NCBI GenBank assembly: GCA_024036415.1
Contig: JAMWET010006982.1
Location: forward strand, 420,001 to 484,000
Source: Prochilodus magdalenae
Taxonomy: Eukaryota; Chordata; Actinopteri; Characiformes; Prochilodontidae
Direction: 5' to 3'
DNA: 64,000 bases
The position numbers were made by a program, and so were the translations under genes. Under the pieces are notes generated by a model. It did not search any database. It was not told the DNA's origin and worked only from the letters and a program-made list of their open reading frames with translations. Numbering within the stretch: position 1 is the stretch's first letter; each line of letters opens with the position of its first letter. Of the stretch, positions 48,854 through 63,433 are shown piece by piece.

Positions 48854-48870
48854 CTTTATTACATAATTTA

Positions 48871-51800
48871 TCAGTTGGTTCATGATTCATTAATAGTTGA
48901 CCCACTAACATCTTCCCACAATAAACAACATAAGCAGTATACCATGTGCTCTCACTGAGCACTTAGGTACACCTACCTTGCATCTAGGTTTGTTGCTTAT
49001 TGTATCAGCTCCACAACCAATTACACATACACACAACCGTGCTGGTTTTTGTGCAAAATAAGGTAAGTGCCTAAGGCCCCCATGAGCCAAAGTCCCCAAT
49101 GAAAATACAACTTTGAAATGCTGTAGGGATTAATGCTTCACTTATTTGAAAAATAAATACATGTATGTAAGTAAAAAAAGACTTGAAATAAGTTAAATAA
49201 GCTTATTCTTACACCAATCATTGAATTAGAAAATATCTAGTATATATCGGATCGAGCAGGAAAAAGATTTTTGCTTTAAACATTTCAAAATGAACTAAAA
49301 TTAGCAACACAATATGAATGTGATATGTTGCAGTATATCAAAGATGCCTAGATTTCTAGATGTCTAGATAGATTAGATAGATTAGCTTTACAGACTAACA
49401 CTCAGGCCATAATAACTAATTATAATATTCAGTGGTTCAGGATTTATTCTGTCTTCCATTCTTACAGGCTCCTTCCTTTTTCCGAGACTTGTTTTCCTCC
49501 ACACCTCCAAAGTTCAGTCTTAGACATTGGTTGTAGTTTCTGCGTGTTATAGTCCAAGTCATCCCAAACACAAATGTAGAGTCGAATTACACACATATTT
49601 AGATCAACCCATGTAACCTTACGCCACATCTCAGATGTCCAGTTTTGAAACTTTGGTTTGTCTGTTTTATTTTCTCAGTAACTGCTTCTTCACAGTTACA
49701 CATCTTTTCAGACTCATGGTGTTAAGTTGTCTACTCACAATGGAAGGATTGACAGAAACAACTGAGGATTTGTTCAGGTCTGAAACAAGAGTAAAACACT
49801 TTGTCCTTTAACCTTTTTTTATGCAAGTGAAGAAAAGAAATATTGTGTATCTAATCTCTTTAAAAAGATCCCCATTAAGATGCACTTGAGAAAGAATTGA
49901 CTCTACTTGAGTACTGATATAGCTCCTATTTAAATGAACTGTGTTGAAGGCTCGTGTTATGTATGTGCACACTGCTGCGTTTTCTGATCCTGAAAGTGAA
50001 AGAATTGTCTTACTGTACATGTACCAGCCATAAGATTTTGCCCTCAGGTTTTTTCATTTGCAGTCTACTATAGTACTCAAGCCATGTTCCTGGAACTGTC
50101 TGCTTAGATAACTGTCTATGGAACTATATCTAGCATTGATCAAGAATTTGACTTATGCTACTTTTTCATTTTCATTGTTCACACAGCAGCATACATGTAT
50201 TCCAGAGACGCTATCAGCTGTCTCCAGCTAGTTCTAGTAAAATGCGGGTTTTGAGTGGGGCATATTCTGGCCTCAATCTATATTCATGCCTTGCCATCAG
50301 CATGGATGTCTGTGGACATGTGATTTGTTTTGTGTTTTATGTCTTGAGTGAGACTTGGTAAAGGCAAGACATATCAACTACAATGAGGTGTGAAAATCTT
50401 TGAAGCATCTGTGTACTCCATTGCTGTGTAATAGATCTTGAGCCATTTTAAAAAAGGAAAGCATTGGGAACATGTAAAAGAAGACAAAGCATGCTAGATT
50501 TGGTACTAAAGCAAAGCCTCTCATCCATCAACAGTGCTATAGGGTGGCTTCATACATTATGAACACTGCAGTCATACTGGTGCTCCACCACGGAATCTTG
50601 AGATTCCTGAAGATTTTGGATGGTGAATTTGGATTGGTGGGCTGCTGAGAAAGGAGCTCTGGAATGGAAAATGACCTGGTAAGTGTCATGCATCTCCTGG
50701 AGTGAAGTCCACAGCTCCAACAACCAGTCTACTCGCATTTAACATGTCACTTCACAGTAGGATCTATTCAGGGTTTAAGTTAAGATGAGAGTCCACTAAT
50801 GAAGAACATAACGCAGGACCGATGGTGTAGTCATGCATACATGCACATACTGTATAACTGTATATATACTGTATATATAAATGTCCATTTTTGTTGATTT
50901 TGACATTTATGCTTCATTTGAAGACAGCAGCTGCCATTTACACTGTGTGAAAATTTCATGGGGGATGTCGCAGCAGAAATAGCCTAAAACTGGTGGGAAA
51001 AATTCTGGTTCTATTGACTACCATTAAAGTTCATTTAGGAATTTGCCCTCTGCTGTACAGTGGCCAATTTGGAGATACTTGTTTTTCTTTGGACAGCAAC
51101 AATAAGCTGTTTCACTCCAAGGATGTGTGTTCACAGATTTATAGCCATTACAGCCATTTAAATGTTCCATTTCATGATGCCTCAAAAGATCATCACATGT
51201 GGTTTTCACTGAGTACAATGTGATTGGTCAGTTCTATGATGAATAAACAGTTCTGGTGGGTAAAACACAACCATCCCATCATCCCATTCAATCTGATCAG
51301 ATTACTTTTTCAGTTAACAACACATTACTGAGACTGACAGATGTTTGTGATGAACCTGAATTAGACTGGATTTCCTGTATATGTGTCTTTGTGCAATGCA
51401 CCACATGTATTGGGGTAAACTGCATGCACAGCACAGCATATGACTAATAAATAATACATTTACTTACGGGATCGTAAAATACATGTGTAAAAACATTTTA
51501 AAATTGAACTACTAGCTCCCCCAATAACAGCGCTACAGCCAGTATCTTCCAGTATGTTTTCTGATATTTCCTAAACAGAGCGGAAAGTTTGTGGGTGCTT
51601 TGTCCACTGATCATCCCCACTTCCTCCCTGGGTTGCAGGAAACAGGGTGTGCTGCAGCCACGGAAGCAAGTAAATGAACGGGATCGAACAAGATAATAGA
51701 ACTGCAGGCTTGACTCTACGTTGACTAGGTTTATGAATGCGCTTACTCTGCATGTTTAAAGATTTCTGATGTACAGATCATTTAACATTACTTATGTCTA

Positions 51801-51958
51801 TCCCCAGCTGTATCCCACTAGCCGCCACCTTTCACACTCTCTCTTGACTCTCTTGTTGCTAGTCCTCTCTGTTCTCTGCCTGCCCTATTAACGATACCTG
51901 ACCAGCCCTTACTGGCTTTATTTGACACCAGTGAAGGCACGTCATAACTGAGATCTTT
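48871..51958. other. Gene-free sequence downstream of aqp3
   Basis: No gene supported. The minus frame 50550-50738 is motif-free. Short TAGATAGAT words near 49,370. Confidence 0.45.
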
Positions 51959-53250
51959 CTGAGAACAAGCTTAGGTTTGGCTAGCGTACATAGCTAGCTA
52001 TGCGCGTAGCTAACAGTGACAGAGTTATAAGAATCCAGATGAGCTGGTTTATAATTTAGAAACAATAAACAATAAATCAGCTTACAGTGTAGGACTCTTC
52101 GCTGATTTCCATTGTCAAATTTTGACGTTCTGTTCGTTTTGCGCTCGTTGGTGTATGAATTGTGACATCTAAACTACCATGAAAATACATGGAAAGCAAT
52201 ATCATCTATTTGTATTACTTTTTGTAAATGCGTTCAGATCATCCTTTTAGGTTCACCAGGTAAATCCTCATTCACATACCCAGGTTTATATGTTTAGAGC
52301 TGGAGTTTAAGGGTTTGTTTTTGGCAGTAAGTGCTATTTGGCCTCATTCACCTACCATCCTTAGGAAGATAGCTAAACCAACTAGTGTTACATTATGAAC
52401 AATGCTACGGTTTCAGAACACGTCATGAATCTGATGTGGACTTTTCTTTGAGACCTTTCTCAAGAACTCAAGAGCTGGCACTATAAAGTGTACTGTGAGA
52501 ACCTTTATGTTCATTATCTTAGTAAACAGAGTATCTATGCCTGCCCAGTTGAGTCATTCCTGACAACTTCAGACTTGCAGGCAAACGCAGTTTCTCTTAT
52601 AGCCCTTGCATGAAGATAACTAGTTACATAAAAGAGACAGAGGGTTCTTGAGCATTGTTAGGCTTTATAGTAATGGACTAAAAGCTGTTGGGTTAAAAGT
52701 TTTAACATCGTTTTTTTTATTTGTTCTTGAGAAAGGTCTCAAAGAAAAGTCCACATCAGATTCATGACCTGTTCTGAAACCGTAGCATTGTTCATAATGT
52801 AACACAAGTTGGTTTAACTATCTTCCTAAGGATGGTTGGTGAATGAGGCCAGATAGCACTTACTGCCAAAAACAAACCCTTAAACTCCAGCTCTAAACAC
52901 ATAAACCTGGGCATGTGAATGAGGATTTACCTGGTGAACCTAAAAGGATGATCTGAACGCATTTACAAAAAGTAATACCAATGGATGATAATGCTTTCCA
53001 TGTATTTTCAAGGTAGTTTAGATGTCACAATTCACACACCACGAGAGCAAAACGAACAGAACGTTAAAATTTGACAATAGAAATCAGCGAAGAGTCCTAT
53101 ACTGTAAGCTGATCAGCTGATGTTTATGTTTGTAATGTTTTTATTGTTTCTAAATTATAAACCAGCTCATCTGGATTTTTATAACTCTGTCAATGTTAGC
53201 TACATGCATAGCTAGCTATGTACGCTAGCCAAACCTAAGCTTGTTCTTAG
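51959..53250. mobile_element. Long fold-back element (arms about 510-530 bp)
   Basis: The left arm (51959-52467), beginning CTGAGAACAAGCTTAGG, is the near-perfect reverse complement of the right arm (52723-53250), ending CCTAAGCTTGTTCTTAG. The similarity continues through the whole arm, including GCTAGCGTACATAGCTAGCT, AATTTTGACGTTCTGTTCG, CAGGTAAATCCTCATTCACA and GAGACCTTTCTCAAGAAC. A 255-bp loop (52468-52722) without coding capacity separates them. The right arm has about 20 extra bases near 53,115-53,140. No target duplication is evident at these borders. Confidence 0.88.
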
Positions 53251-56200
53251 CAATTTTAAATTACATGAAGTGTTGTGTAAATTACATTTAAAAACAAAAA
53301 CCAAATGGATAAAAAAGATATCAGGCCAGTGAGCAGAATAAACACCACTGTACCTAATGTTCTTGTCTGACAATGTCTCCTATCATTATTTTCCAAACTC
53401 TCCTCATGGAAGCCTAATATTACTAGTAGTTATCATTCAACATCTGGTTTGACTAATCAATATCTCGTTATAATATTTTAAGAGCCTAGTGATGAATTTG
53501 TGATGGCTGGGAGCGTCTAAGAGACATCTGGAACTAAGCCTGTGTTCTTCTAATCAACTCAAAGCATCTCAACTACGCTTTATTTTACTTTCCTTGTTAT
53601 TTTGCACTATATTAATGATTGAGTTCAGTTTTATGTTATATATTGAGTTTGACCAGTATGGTTACAAGATGATGATAACACTTTTACACAGTACTGTACA
53701 TAATTTCTATTTTTCTTTCTTTCTTTCTTTCTTTCTCTGGTTTCACACAAAGCTTCCAGTAAGATTTGCTAAGAGATAAAGCTGTGTAACTGTGCAGTGC
53801 AGATGGCCAGCACGGAACAGCAGTTTTCTCCTTGCAACTCTGCCATGCTGTCAAGCCCTGTTTTTTTTTGCCCGTTTATCGTTTTTCTCTAGTTTTCTGT
53901 TTCTTGTATCTTCCATGTGTCTTTTGTTGTCCTGTTCCATGTGCTTCTGTTTGTTTGGGTTATTGCTCCTCCTGTCTCTGCCTTTTTGTCAGTCCCCTCA
54001 CCTGTCCTTAGTTTGTAGCTCCACCCCTTCCCAGGCGTTCCTTGTTAGTCCTTGTTCTGTTATACTCCCTGCTATTCCCTTTGTTGTTGCTTGGTGTTTA
54101 GCTGCTCAGATGGTGCCCTAGGTAACTAGGACTACAAACGCACGACTTCAGCAGTCTAGGAATAACAGATACAACTGCCTCTACCAGTTGGCACAGAGTT
54201 GTTTTTGGACACATATGCCTAGCCTACTTGACATGCCAATTCTAAAACAAACTAAACATAAAGCCCTTTCTGGTATATACTGGGTCAGTTTGAGCAGTAC
54301 TTCTAATAGTAAAGACAAATTAGTCCCCAAAAACAGGTTCACCACAATTTAATCACCAACAGTACATATAAAACTTGTGTGTAGGTTCACGGGTTGTTTT
54401 GGGCAGTAAATAAAATGGCTATATTTGTGTTGTGACCCCTGGTTCCCATCACCACCACTGTAAGGAAATCATATTTCCCTACAATGAACAATTTCACATC
54501 AAACCACTCTAAATGACTTTGTTTACATCTACAAAAACACTGAAAAGAAATGGCAGAATTCCCATTTAGGTTTTTGGTCTAAGATTCCTGTCTTACTGGT
54601 GGCCACAGAATGCATTTTAAGCATTTTAAGAAAGTATGTGCTTTGGACGGGGTGAAAAATGCCCAGATGTGGTTTTAAACACCCATTTACAATCCTATGA
54701 TTTGGCCCTATAAAACAAGCTATTTTTTCATTTTACGGGGCTTATTTTAATTATCTCTGCTCTAATTGACTGGTTTGGAGGCAACATATCAAAACAGACA
54801 CATACACTCTACATCAATCAATACAAAATAAATTACAGTTTAAGATGATCTACTTCAACCATCCAAAAGTGGATGTTAAATATGGATAGCACACTGACAT
54901 CTTGGAATTCAAGTTTCCAGGATCTTCTTAAAGATCGTCTAGACAAGTTGACTTCCTGTGGGCTAGTATCTTTTGCAAATGTTCTGTTCCACCTTAAATG
55001 GTGTGGAATTTACATTCTGGTGCCTGATCAAGCTTTGATATGGAAAAGGAACATTTGATTTGCAGAAGATGGCAAATAGAAAGCCTTCAGTTTAAAGATG
55101 CTCGTTGGCCATGCTCGCTCAGAATTCCCTGAAAAGGGTATTTAAAAAATTGTCTATATCCCATGTTTCTGCACAGTCTGCTGGTGCCCATACAAGCTAT
55201 AGCATTTAAGGTGGACCGCCACATTCAATTAAGAAGCTTGTGAACGGCAAGCCAGTTTCAGCCTTTTTTGAAGATGAACATCATCCATGCTTGCTGACAG
55301 ATGAATGGAAGACATGAAGAGCGTCAGCGACCCTTCACAGCCCGCAATGGCAGACTTCTGCAGGTATAGTCCGCCATTGCTCCTGATCCATAGTCATTGT
55401 GAGCTAGTATATATACATTTTGATGGCGTAGCATTAGGTAATAGTGTTGGAGTTTGGGAATAGCTTGTTTTACACTCCACTTTTTGGGGCTTTGTATTTG
55501 ATGTGCGACACAACAGTGTTTGAGCTTCACAGTATGCCAGTTCTATGCACTGGATTCTTAGTATTATGTATGATGATATAAATACAGTTTTCCATTTTAT
55601 GGCACCATTAAATTGCTCAAGCTAAAGGATTTCTCGAATGGTCTTCTTAACATACTGTTAACTCTGGAGTCCATTGCCTCATGATGTTTACCTTGAAGGC
55701 TGTACGTAGTACAAAAGTAAGAGATTTATAACTGTTTTCTTTCTTTCCCATAACAGCCTCAGCTGAATCGAGTTATCTGGGTCCAGAGCCTCATTCTTTT
55801 GGACTCTTAAACAGATGTGCTCGGTCTGGCACTGGGAGGTGTCATGATGCGCTCCTCTGCTGGAGGTACAGAAAGCACTTCTAAAGCTCCTGATTAGCCG
55901 GCTTTTCATCAGTTCTATGTTGTTTCCTGCTTTGCTCCATAAAAGGTGTTTTAGTGTGTCGTCTTCCGGTAGTAAACTGTCTGTTAAGACTCTTCTAGGC
56001 TCAGACACCTACAGAGCGTTAGGTCAGCCATATGCTGCCCATATGTGAAAGTGCAGAGCCCTGGATATCTGCACTGAGGTAAAGTCTTAAGAGATGTTTC
56101 CAAAGGCATGAATGCCAGGCTGTAAAACCCTTTTCATCATTTTGTCCCCAGGTGGGTAGTCTATTTTTCTGGCAGGGATTCTCTGGATTTTCCATTACCT

Positions 56201-57400
56201 TCCAAAGTAGGTTGGTAGCCTCTAAAATTATGGTCCGAATCCCTCGTCCGTTATCTGTTTAGCCTCTGTTGCAGTCAGCCTACCTGTCCTCATGGGTGTC
56301 ATTAAAAACGCCCTGAAAATATGTGGAGTATGAACTGAGTGATAGTAGTTTTTGTTTGTTTCATGGAAATAGTGGAAGCAGAACAATGTCATTTACTTCT
56401 GGGTGGAGAGAGGCCATTACCTTATCAGATAGCGGCATTGCTTTACAGCTGTATGGAAGGAAAGAATACAAAGTGGAAAAAAAGCATGGGACAGTGAGAA
56501 AGGAAGTGCTAGATTTCACGTAACACAAATAAATGGATGAAGGCATTCATCTAAACTATGCATTTTCCCTGGAGCAATCTTCGGATGGCCCAGTGTGTGC
56601 CTGTTTAACTCTCTCCATTGGGTTTAGTTTAGAGTGAAATATGTAGCAAGTGATAGTAAGAGACGAGTGATTTATCTTTTTGAGGTTTTTGGTGATTTGG
56701 CAGGAATACAATGACATCTCACATCTGTAGCACTGGCCAAATCCAAATGAAACTGAGATCACACACGTTGCTACAAGAAAAGACAAAAGGTTTCTTGCAT
56801 TAAAGAAAGTTGTCATTATTGTACCTGTACCTGTAACTACAAATCATTGTGCTTTTATTATGTTAGAATGAGCCCTTCATATCTACAAAGAAGTGGGTCA
56901 TCTTTCAAAGGAGGCTGCCATGTAAAACCGCAGTGTTTCAGCAGTAGCCCGGAATGGACGAACCATAGACCTAGAAAGAGGAACAATTCTTGTCAAACCC
57001 GTAGCACATATTTATCAGCAGTTCTGTACCTAAAACTCCTGGTAGAATTTAATCCAGGTGGAATTATTTCTCTTATCAAAAATACTACCAATTAAAATCC
57101 ACAATTTACAATCTGGTACTGACATTCATTCAGTGTAAAATCAGTGGAAGTTCTATCTAATTTAATGCACTACTACAGGAGTGCACCTCTTATACTGCCT
57201 CAGTCTACCTGTTCAGCTTTTAATTCAAACTTATCCACTTCATCTAAAATAGTGCAGTAGTAGTTCTGTGTTGGTGCCTCAGTCCACATTATCATTAGCT
57301 GTATATTATTATATAGCATCATGTAGCATTTTGTGAAGAACGTCCATTTTGACCTACCTTAGTGTGAACTCACAATGAACTGTTACCTTCCTTAAAAGCC
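53251..57400. other. Gene-free sequence, minor repeats
   Basis: A TTTC microsatellite occupies about 53711-53737. The T/C-rich stretch 53,860-54,110 (TGTCTTTTGTTGTCCTG, AGCTCCACCCCTTCCC, TTGTTAGTCCTTGTTCTG) resembles LTR sequence of fish gypsy-type elements, but no coding part or paired LTR was seen. Frames such as 55688-56008 (-) are unrecognised. Confidence 0.45.
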
Positions 57401-60400
57401 ACTTCCTTCCCGGTCCCTGCAGACATGGAAAAACACGTGCTTGTCCTCTTTCCCCGGATCCTCGAAATGTATTGTTTTTACAACAAACAATTTCCTAAAC
57501 TCACTTGGGCTTTGCCTGCGGTTGCATCTCTTCGCTACTTTTGTTTAAGCCCAGGTTTAATTGAAGGGAACGGTTATCTGATGTCCTGGCCCAAATAAAC
57601 CACCAAAAGCCAACCGAAAGTGATGCAGTCTTCAGGTTTTTTTTTTAATTCAAGCTTCAGCCTTCGATTTCCAGCTGCATTCCCACGTAATGTGGCATAA
57701 AGGTCTTGGAGGCCACCACTTGGACTGCTCTCCAAAATGCAAAAGCTGTAGGACAGAGATTAAACTGAGCGCGTTACTACCGCAGATATGCATCCAGAAT
57801 GAGGACGGATATAGGAGGGCTGCTAATAAGACAGGGGGCCATCCAGCACAAGCATTTGGGTGGGGACATCCTCGGGTGGAGACCTTCTCTTATCTGGGCA
57901 GATAGCTATGCAGGACAGCACATCTGCATTTAGGTCGGTACGTCTCAATCCGCACTTGCCTACAAAGCTTCCGAAGTAGATGAAAGATAAGCTGGCTGTT
58001 AGCTGCATTGCCCTCTGGGCTTTTTGGGGGAATTCACCTGCAGTGCTGTTTATGCCTACTGTGCTAAATTAATTAAAAAACAACCTAGAAGTGTCCAAGT
58101 GTGGGAACATATTCCACAGTGGATCTTGTCCATAAATCCAGACGTCTTGCAGTGCCACTGCACACTGCAAATTTGTGCACATGCAAGTACAAGACCCAGA
58201 ATATCCATAAACTGGAACTAAAACGGTCCAATTGAATTATGCATCACCACTTGCAATCCAATTTAGTCCTGGACTTGAGTTAATCTATGCCTTGTAAACC
58301 AGCCCCATACGTTGTAAGAGGATGTATCCTGGAAAGCTAAGTTTGAAAATGTAAAGTCCACTAGAAGTCATTTCTGGAAACTGAATAATAACTTGCTGTT
58401 CTTTCCTCCAATCTCGTAATGAGAATACACGTCTGGCGACAACCATGAAAACTGTTGAAACAACTTTGTGTGGGAATGTTGACTTATTAGTGTGGGAACA
58501 AACAGAGAGTTTCACATACAGGTAGCGGGGTGATTATCTGGCTCAAATAACAATAACGCTAATGCTCACCCTGCACCCCCACCAAAAACGAATGCAAATT
58601 CCCAAGGATCTTTTTGATCTACCTGGCCTAAAACCCTTCACAAAACCCTTCTTCCATTGTACAGACAAATACCACATTGTATAGTTAGTGCAAAGAAAGA
58701 TATAGCGATACAACGTTAGGTAGGTTGGGGGCTAGGACTAAATCAAATTGACCTATGGGTTCTGTGAATCAGCAAAACAAGTTGATGTTCCCCACCTGTC
58801 TAGCAAAAACAGAGCAACCTCTTCATCCTTACCATGCTTTCTGAATATTTGTTCTTTAGATATCCTTTTCAGCTGTGTTTCTGCGTTTTCTCTGCGTGCG
58901 GAGCTCTGAAAACTTCATGTCCAGTGCACAAGCTTGAACGCCCCCTGTAGCTGACTGGCTACAAGAATGTTGAGCCACTGGATGTTCAGTATCGATTCAG
59001 GGCTGTGTACCAAACACGTTTTACCAGCACACACACAAAAAGCACCATGCCAGCAGTCCATGAGGGGATATTCACGGAATTTGACCAAAACGACGCGACT
59101 TGTTTTATTTGTGTTATCAGTTGTACTCCAAAATTTGAAAGCGCATGGAGTAGACAGATTTAGGGGGATGACCCTACACATGCATTCTTAGAACAAGGTT
59201 GTGTCTGGCTCTGCGCAACAGCCAACAGCTTGGCCTCCACATTCATGCTGAAGTGATAAGCAGTGTTGTTGCTGCTAATTGTTTGGAGCTGAGATATTAA
59301 AAGGGGAAGGAGTGGGGAATACAAGCACACAGATTTACTAAAAGAGGCACTAATTGCCGGCAGTCTGCTGACACTTTGGAGGTGGCTAGTCCAGAAGGTA
59401 ATGTTTTTCTATGCAAATGAACACTGGCGCAAACTCAGAACGTGCAACCCCCGGCTCATGTGCTTCTTGTATGAACGCTTATTTTTGCCAGTCAGAGCAA
59501 TAAAATGTATTTCTCAGATTCAGGTTCAGAGTGTGACTCAGTAGGTTGGAATATTGAATTATTACTTGAGAGGCTTTCTTAGTAAGTCAAAATCCTGCTT
59601 AATAATGAATATGCCACTGTTATTTAGATATTAAGACATAAATCATCAAGTAATAGAGGAAAAGTAATTATTTTGACGAGTACTGTCAAATCCATCTTAT
59701 CATTTCACTCATCACATCCTGGCAATTTGGAAATGATTTCATAACCAGTTGGCTCTGTAGCGCACCAAAGGTTGTAACTTTTCTGTGCTGCTGGGAAGGG
59801 AATGTATTACCAGTTCTCCAGCAGATGCAGTGCTTCAGCTGAAACGTAACAGGTTGCTGTTGGTAAACATCATTTTATCCTGGTCTAGTTTCTGAAAAAA
59901 GGAAAGCTGTTTTACATGCATTCGCTTGTACATGCATCAGTCTCAAAACACAATCAACTTGCTTGACTGTAAAAGAGTCTGGAAAATTGTCACGTAACAT
60001 TAATAACAAGTATTTCTGATAAATGGAGCCACACAAACAATGCAAGCAGGCTTAAGTCGCATATGGGCCCATCAAACAGTCACTTGCTTTTGTAAATAAT
60101 TAATAATCCTGCTTAGAACATTTGGAACAAGTTGAGAAACAGCGAGCGTGACTGAGGTTTTTATTGGCGTTTTGTCTCCTTTATATGGCAAGAACAATAT
60201 TTTTAAAATGGTGTGGCAAAACAGGTTTCCGTACCCATCTTTACTCTCACGCACACCTACAAATGAATCTTCATAGAAAGCTGTGGCTTTGTTGGGACTT
60301 GCCATTCCTGATGCATAGCTTTCTCCGAGCAAAACCTACATAGCTGCCTTTACATGGCCTACTCCTGTTGTGGCACCGTTATGTGCTCTGGAGACATAAG

Positions 60401-63400
60401 TATACCCTGGGGAAGCAGGGGATTCCACTTTGAATGGACAAGGATGGGTTTGAACTTGTGGCTGTCTGATCCGGAAAGCATGTGGAGATGGTAACTAAAC
60501 AGACTGCAAATATCAACACACCGGGTATTAGTCACCAGTTTATTTGGAAAAAATATTCAGATACATTTATTTTACAGTTTAGATCATTATTAGTCTTAAC
60601 ATTTCAACTACTGTTGATATCAGGCCTCCTGTAGAACAGCACATATATAGAATCTAAAAATAACGGCTTTGTGCCATTAGAGCTTCACTATTACTGTAAT
60701 ATACAACATACAAAAATCTAATTTAACTTGTCAATTCATAGTTAATAAATGTAAAACTTTAACACTAAAGCTATTGAAATCGTTTACATGACATTTAATA
60801 CATGTGCTTATAAATGTAGTTTCCATCAACAACCTGCTGCAAGTACAGCCCTGGCTAGCCTGCCATGCTGTAAACAAGGAAGGAGAAGGAGATAAGAGCT
60901 TTCAGAAAAGTCCATAGCCCATATCAATTGGTAAAATGGGTGTATTTGCATGTAGGTAATGAGCTATGAGCTAATGTTCTACTCTGACCAAATACATACT
61001 GGTGCTCAAACATGCTCAGTTGTGGCTGGAAATATGAGCTTCACTATTCACAGTGGCACAATCTACTAATGAAGCCATGATACCGGCAGTAGAACAAGCT
61101 ATAGGCTACACTGCTCTTTTAAAGTATCATAAACACACCCTTACTATCTAATCTGGCCTTTATCCCGGCAAAAAGGCCATTTATTGGAATAAAGTATTGG
61201 AATAAAATTATTAGCTGTGTAAAGGTTTTAATCTGTTAGGTACCACAGAAAACTACAGCTAATCTGCAAAGTGTCTAAAAGCTTTACAGGCCCTGCCTCA
61301 TTTCCAGGACCACGTGTATGAAGAATGGTTGATGGACACAATTCGAAATGTGCACACGCCTTATATGAGCTTTATGCTACCAAAGGTATTTAAGGAAATG
61401 CATGGGAATGCATCAGAGACCAGACCCCAACATCACGGAACATTTTTGGGATTACTTGGATCACAGGGTTGGAGAGGGACTTCTTTTCAGACCGGAAGAG
61501 AGGCTGACCAGCCCACCCCCGGCTTAACTGTATGTCTCCAGATACACATGCAAAATATCCCTTATCTCACTGTCCACCTGCTCGGATATGTCCTCATCCT
61601 CCTTAAGTAGCATTTTCATTCATGGCTTTTTGCAGTTCTTACAGCTGCTCTTCATCTTCACATCCTCACTACATAAGTCATGTGGAAGAGTAATGAATTC
61701 TGTCTGTTGAGTGAGTCAGTACCACACCGCTGCACGAAATCTGATATGCTAATCTCCCTACACTGATATTAGCTTCTTATTCAAATTTCCGCTCCACTTT
61801 GAAACTTGCAGAAGCGACATGCTAGCAGCTGTGCACGTGTCTGAATGTAAGTAACTGCTTTTAATCTGATTTCTGCCACTGTACAGTTGCGATTAGCAAA
61901 TTGAGGTTGCAAGATTTGAGATTGTAGAGATGTACCATATATAGCTTGTCTTATATGTGGTGTTAAAACACCACTGCCCCACTAGGAATTCTTGCGATTG
62001 CCAATTCTGGCATTGTCAGATGTTGAGAAGCAGAAAATGCAGCCTCCAGACTAAACTCTTTACAGTGATCATGCGAAAGTGACCCTGCAGGTTTGCTTGA
62101 AGATTTCCAAAAGAAATCTGAAATAAAGGCAGTGAGACTGAAAACAATGCACTGAATTAGCTGCTAAAGCTTTTGTGTATTTTGTGTTACATTTCTGTAA
62201 TTTGTTGCTTATAAAAATTCGATTTCTTGTTCTTGGTCATTTTAACTGGAACTGAAATAAATTAAAGGTGGACTCTGACTTTTGCACAGTAGTGTAAGAG
62301 CTAGAGGAAGATAAGAGTAACCACAAGTTAGACTGGTAATTGCAGGACTATAACCATGTTCTATGTACACACTATTTTTGGTCCTTTAAAATGCTTGGAG
62401 AAAAACGATGTTTGAAAGAGTAGGAGAACAGTCCAGTTAACTTTGCAGGTCCACTCTACATTAAGAATTAACTAGGTGTTCTTGCTTAACTATTATCTAT
62501 GCATCCTTAATGGTAACAACAACAGAATCTATTGTTTATGCCAACCATTAAATGTAACCAGTTTTGCAATATGTATATCACGCGTGTCTTCAAGTCAGAC
62601 GAAGTCACGTCAGTGCATGGCCTCATTTCTAAACAGAGCAGCTACACCACCCTCATGGCAAGATTGTGAGAACACCACCTTGTTTGTAATTATGTAATAA
62701 TTCTGCAGGTTGTGACTGGTGCAAATGCCTCTTTATGTTAAACTCTAACTTGCCTGTCTGGTTAGGTACATTATGTTTCGTGACATGCTCAAACTTGCAC
62801 ACAAACATACAAACAAGCCCACTTCACCAGACGTTGTATTAGCTTAGGGGTGAGCCTCCAGGTCACCCACCGAAGTTCTGATACACTGTTTACATTTCTG
62901 GCAGCGTTCACAATGTGTATAGTGACATTCTGACCTTGCTCGGTTTCAAGTGGTAAATAACAACACCTTCTCTGCAAAGTGCTTCCTCGTTGCTTAAGCT
63001 TGAGGCCTTACTGAAACATAGACAGTTTTGAATGTATTTGCTCTGTAGGCCGGTTTATCTTTCGGGGAGTCACAGAGTAAAATATGCATATTTCCACACC
63101 CACCCACACGCTGACTGACATTGATTCAACCACCCTGAAAGCACTTCATGGTTTTGCCTGGCAACACTGCTATTCATGCAGCGCTACCAAAGGGTGTGGA
63201 GCAAAAGCAGTTTGAAAACAAGCATTGCGGCTGTTCACTGTTATGGCAGCCAGTATCGGTGCATTCTGTAGATATCATCTACGGAGTCTCTTTATCTAAC
63301 AATGGAAAAAGGGTTTTAAAATGCTGAACATACCAAAACGATAAGTAAAAAAGAGTAGATCAGATTTCAAACTGCCCAACCAGAAGTGCCACATAATGTT

Positions 63401-63433
63401 CCACAGTGTTTTTATGCCACTAAAGATGTTAGA
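57401..63433. other. Gene-free sequence, possible regulatory DNA
   Basis: Notably poor in recognisable repeats compared with the left half of the window. GC-richer patches lie near 57,650-57,900 and 59,220-59,400. The second patch has a TATA-like ATATTAAAAGGGG (about 59,295) followed by CTAGTCCAGAAGGTAATG, which could be an untranslated exon and donor. This is not supported by any coding sequence. Confidence 0.3.

Larger units (their letters stand above)
47473..48870 (+). other. aqp3: aqp3 3' UTR (extent inferred)
   Basis: A gene-free AT-rich stretch after the stop codon. Two AATAAA signals lie in it, at 48518 and 48848. The stretch carries a short AT run near 48,000 and no open frame with family similarity. 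The true end needs transcript data; both sites may be used. Confidence 0.5.

Noticed and set aside
53792..54121. 109-codon hydrophobic + strand frame
   Set aside because: It arises from T/C-rich sequence that looks like LTR remnant; its Phe/Leu/Ser/Cys composition is what such sequence gives by chance.
55688..56008. 106-codon minus-strand frame starting MSEPRRVLTDSLLPEDD
   Set aside because: Protein-like at first sight, but no domain is recognised, and no exon-like borders or neighbouring exons were seen. It may be a retroelement fragment; not supportable as a gene.
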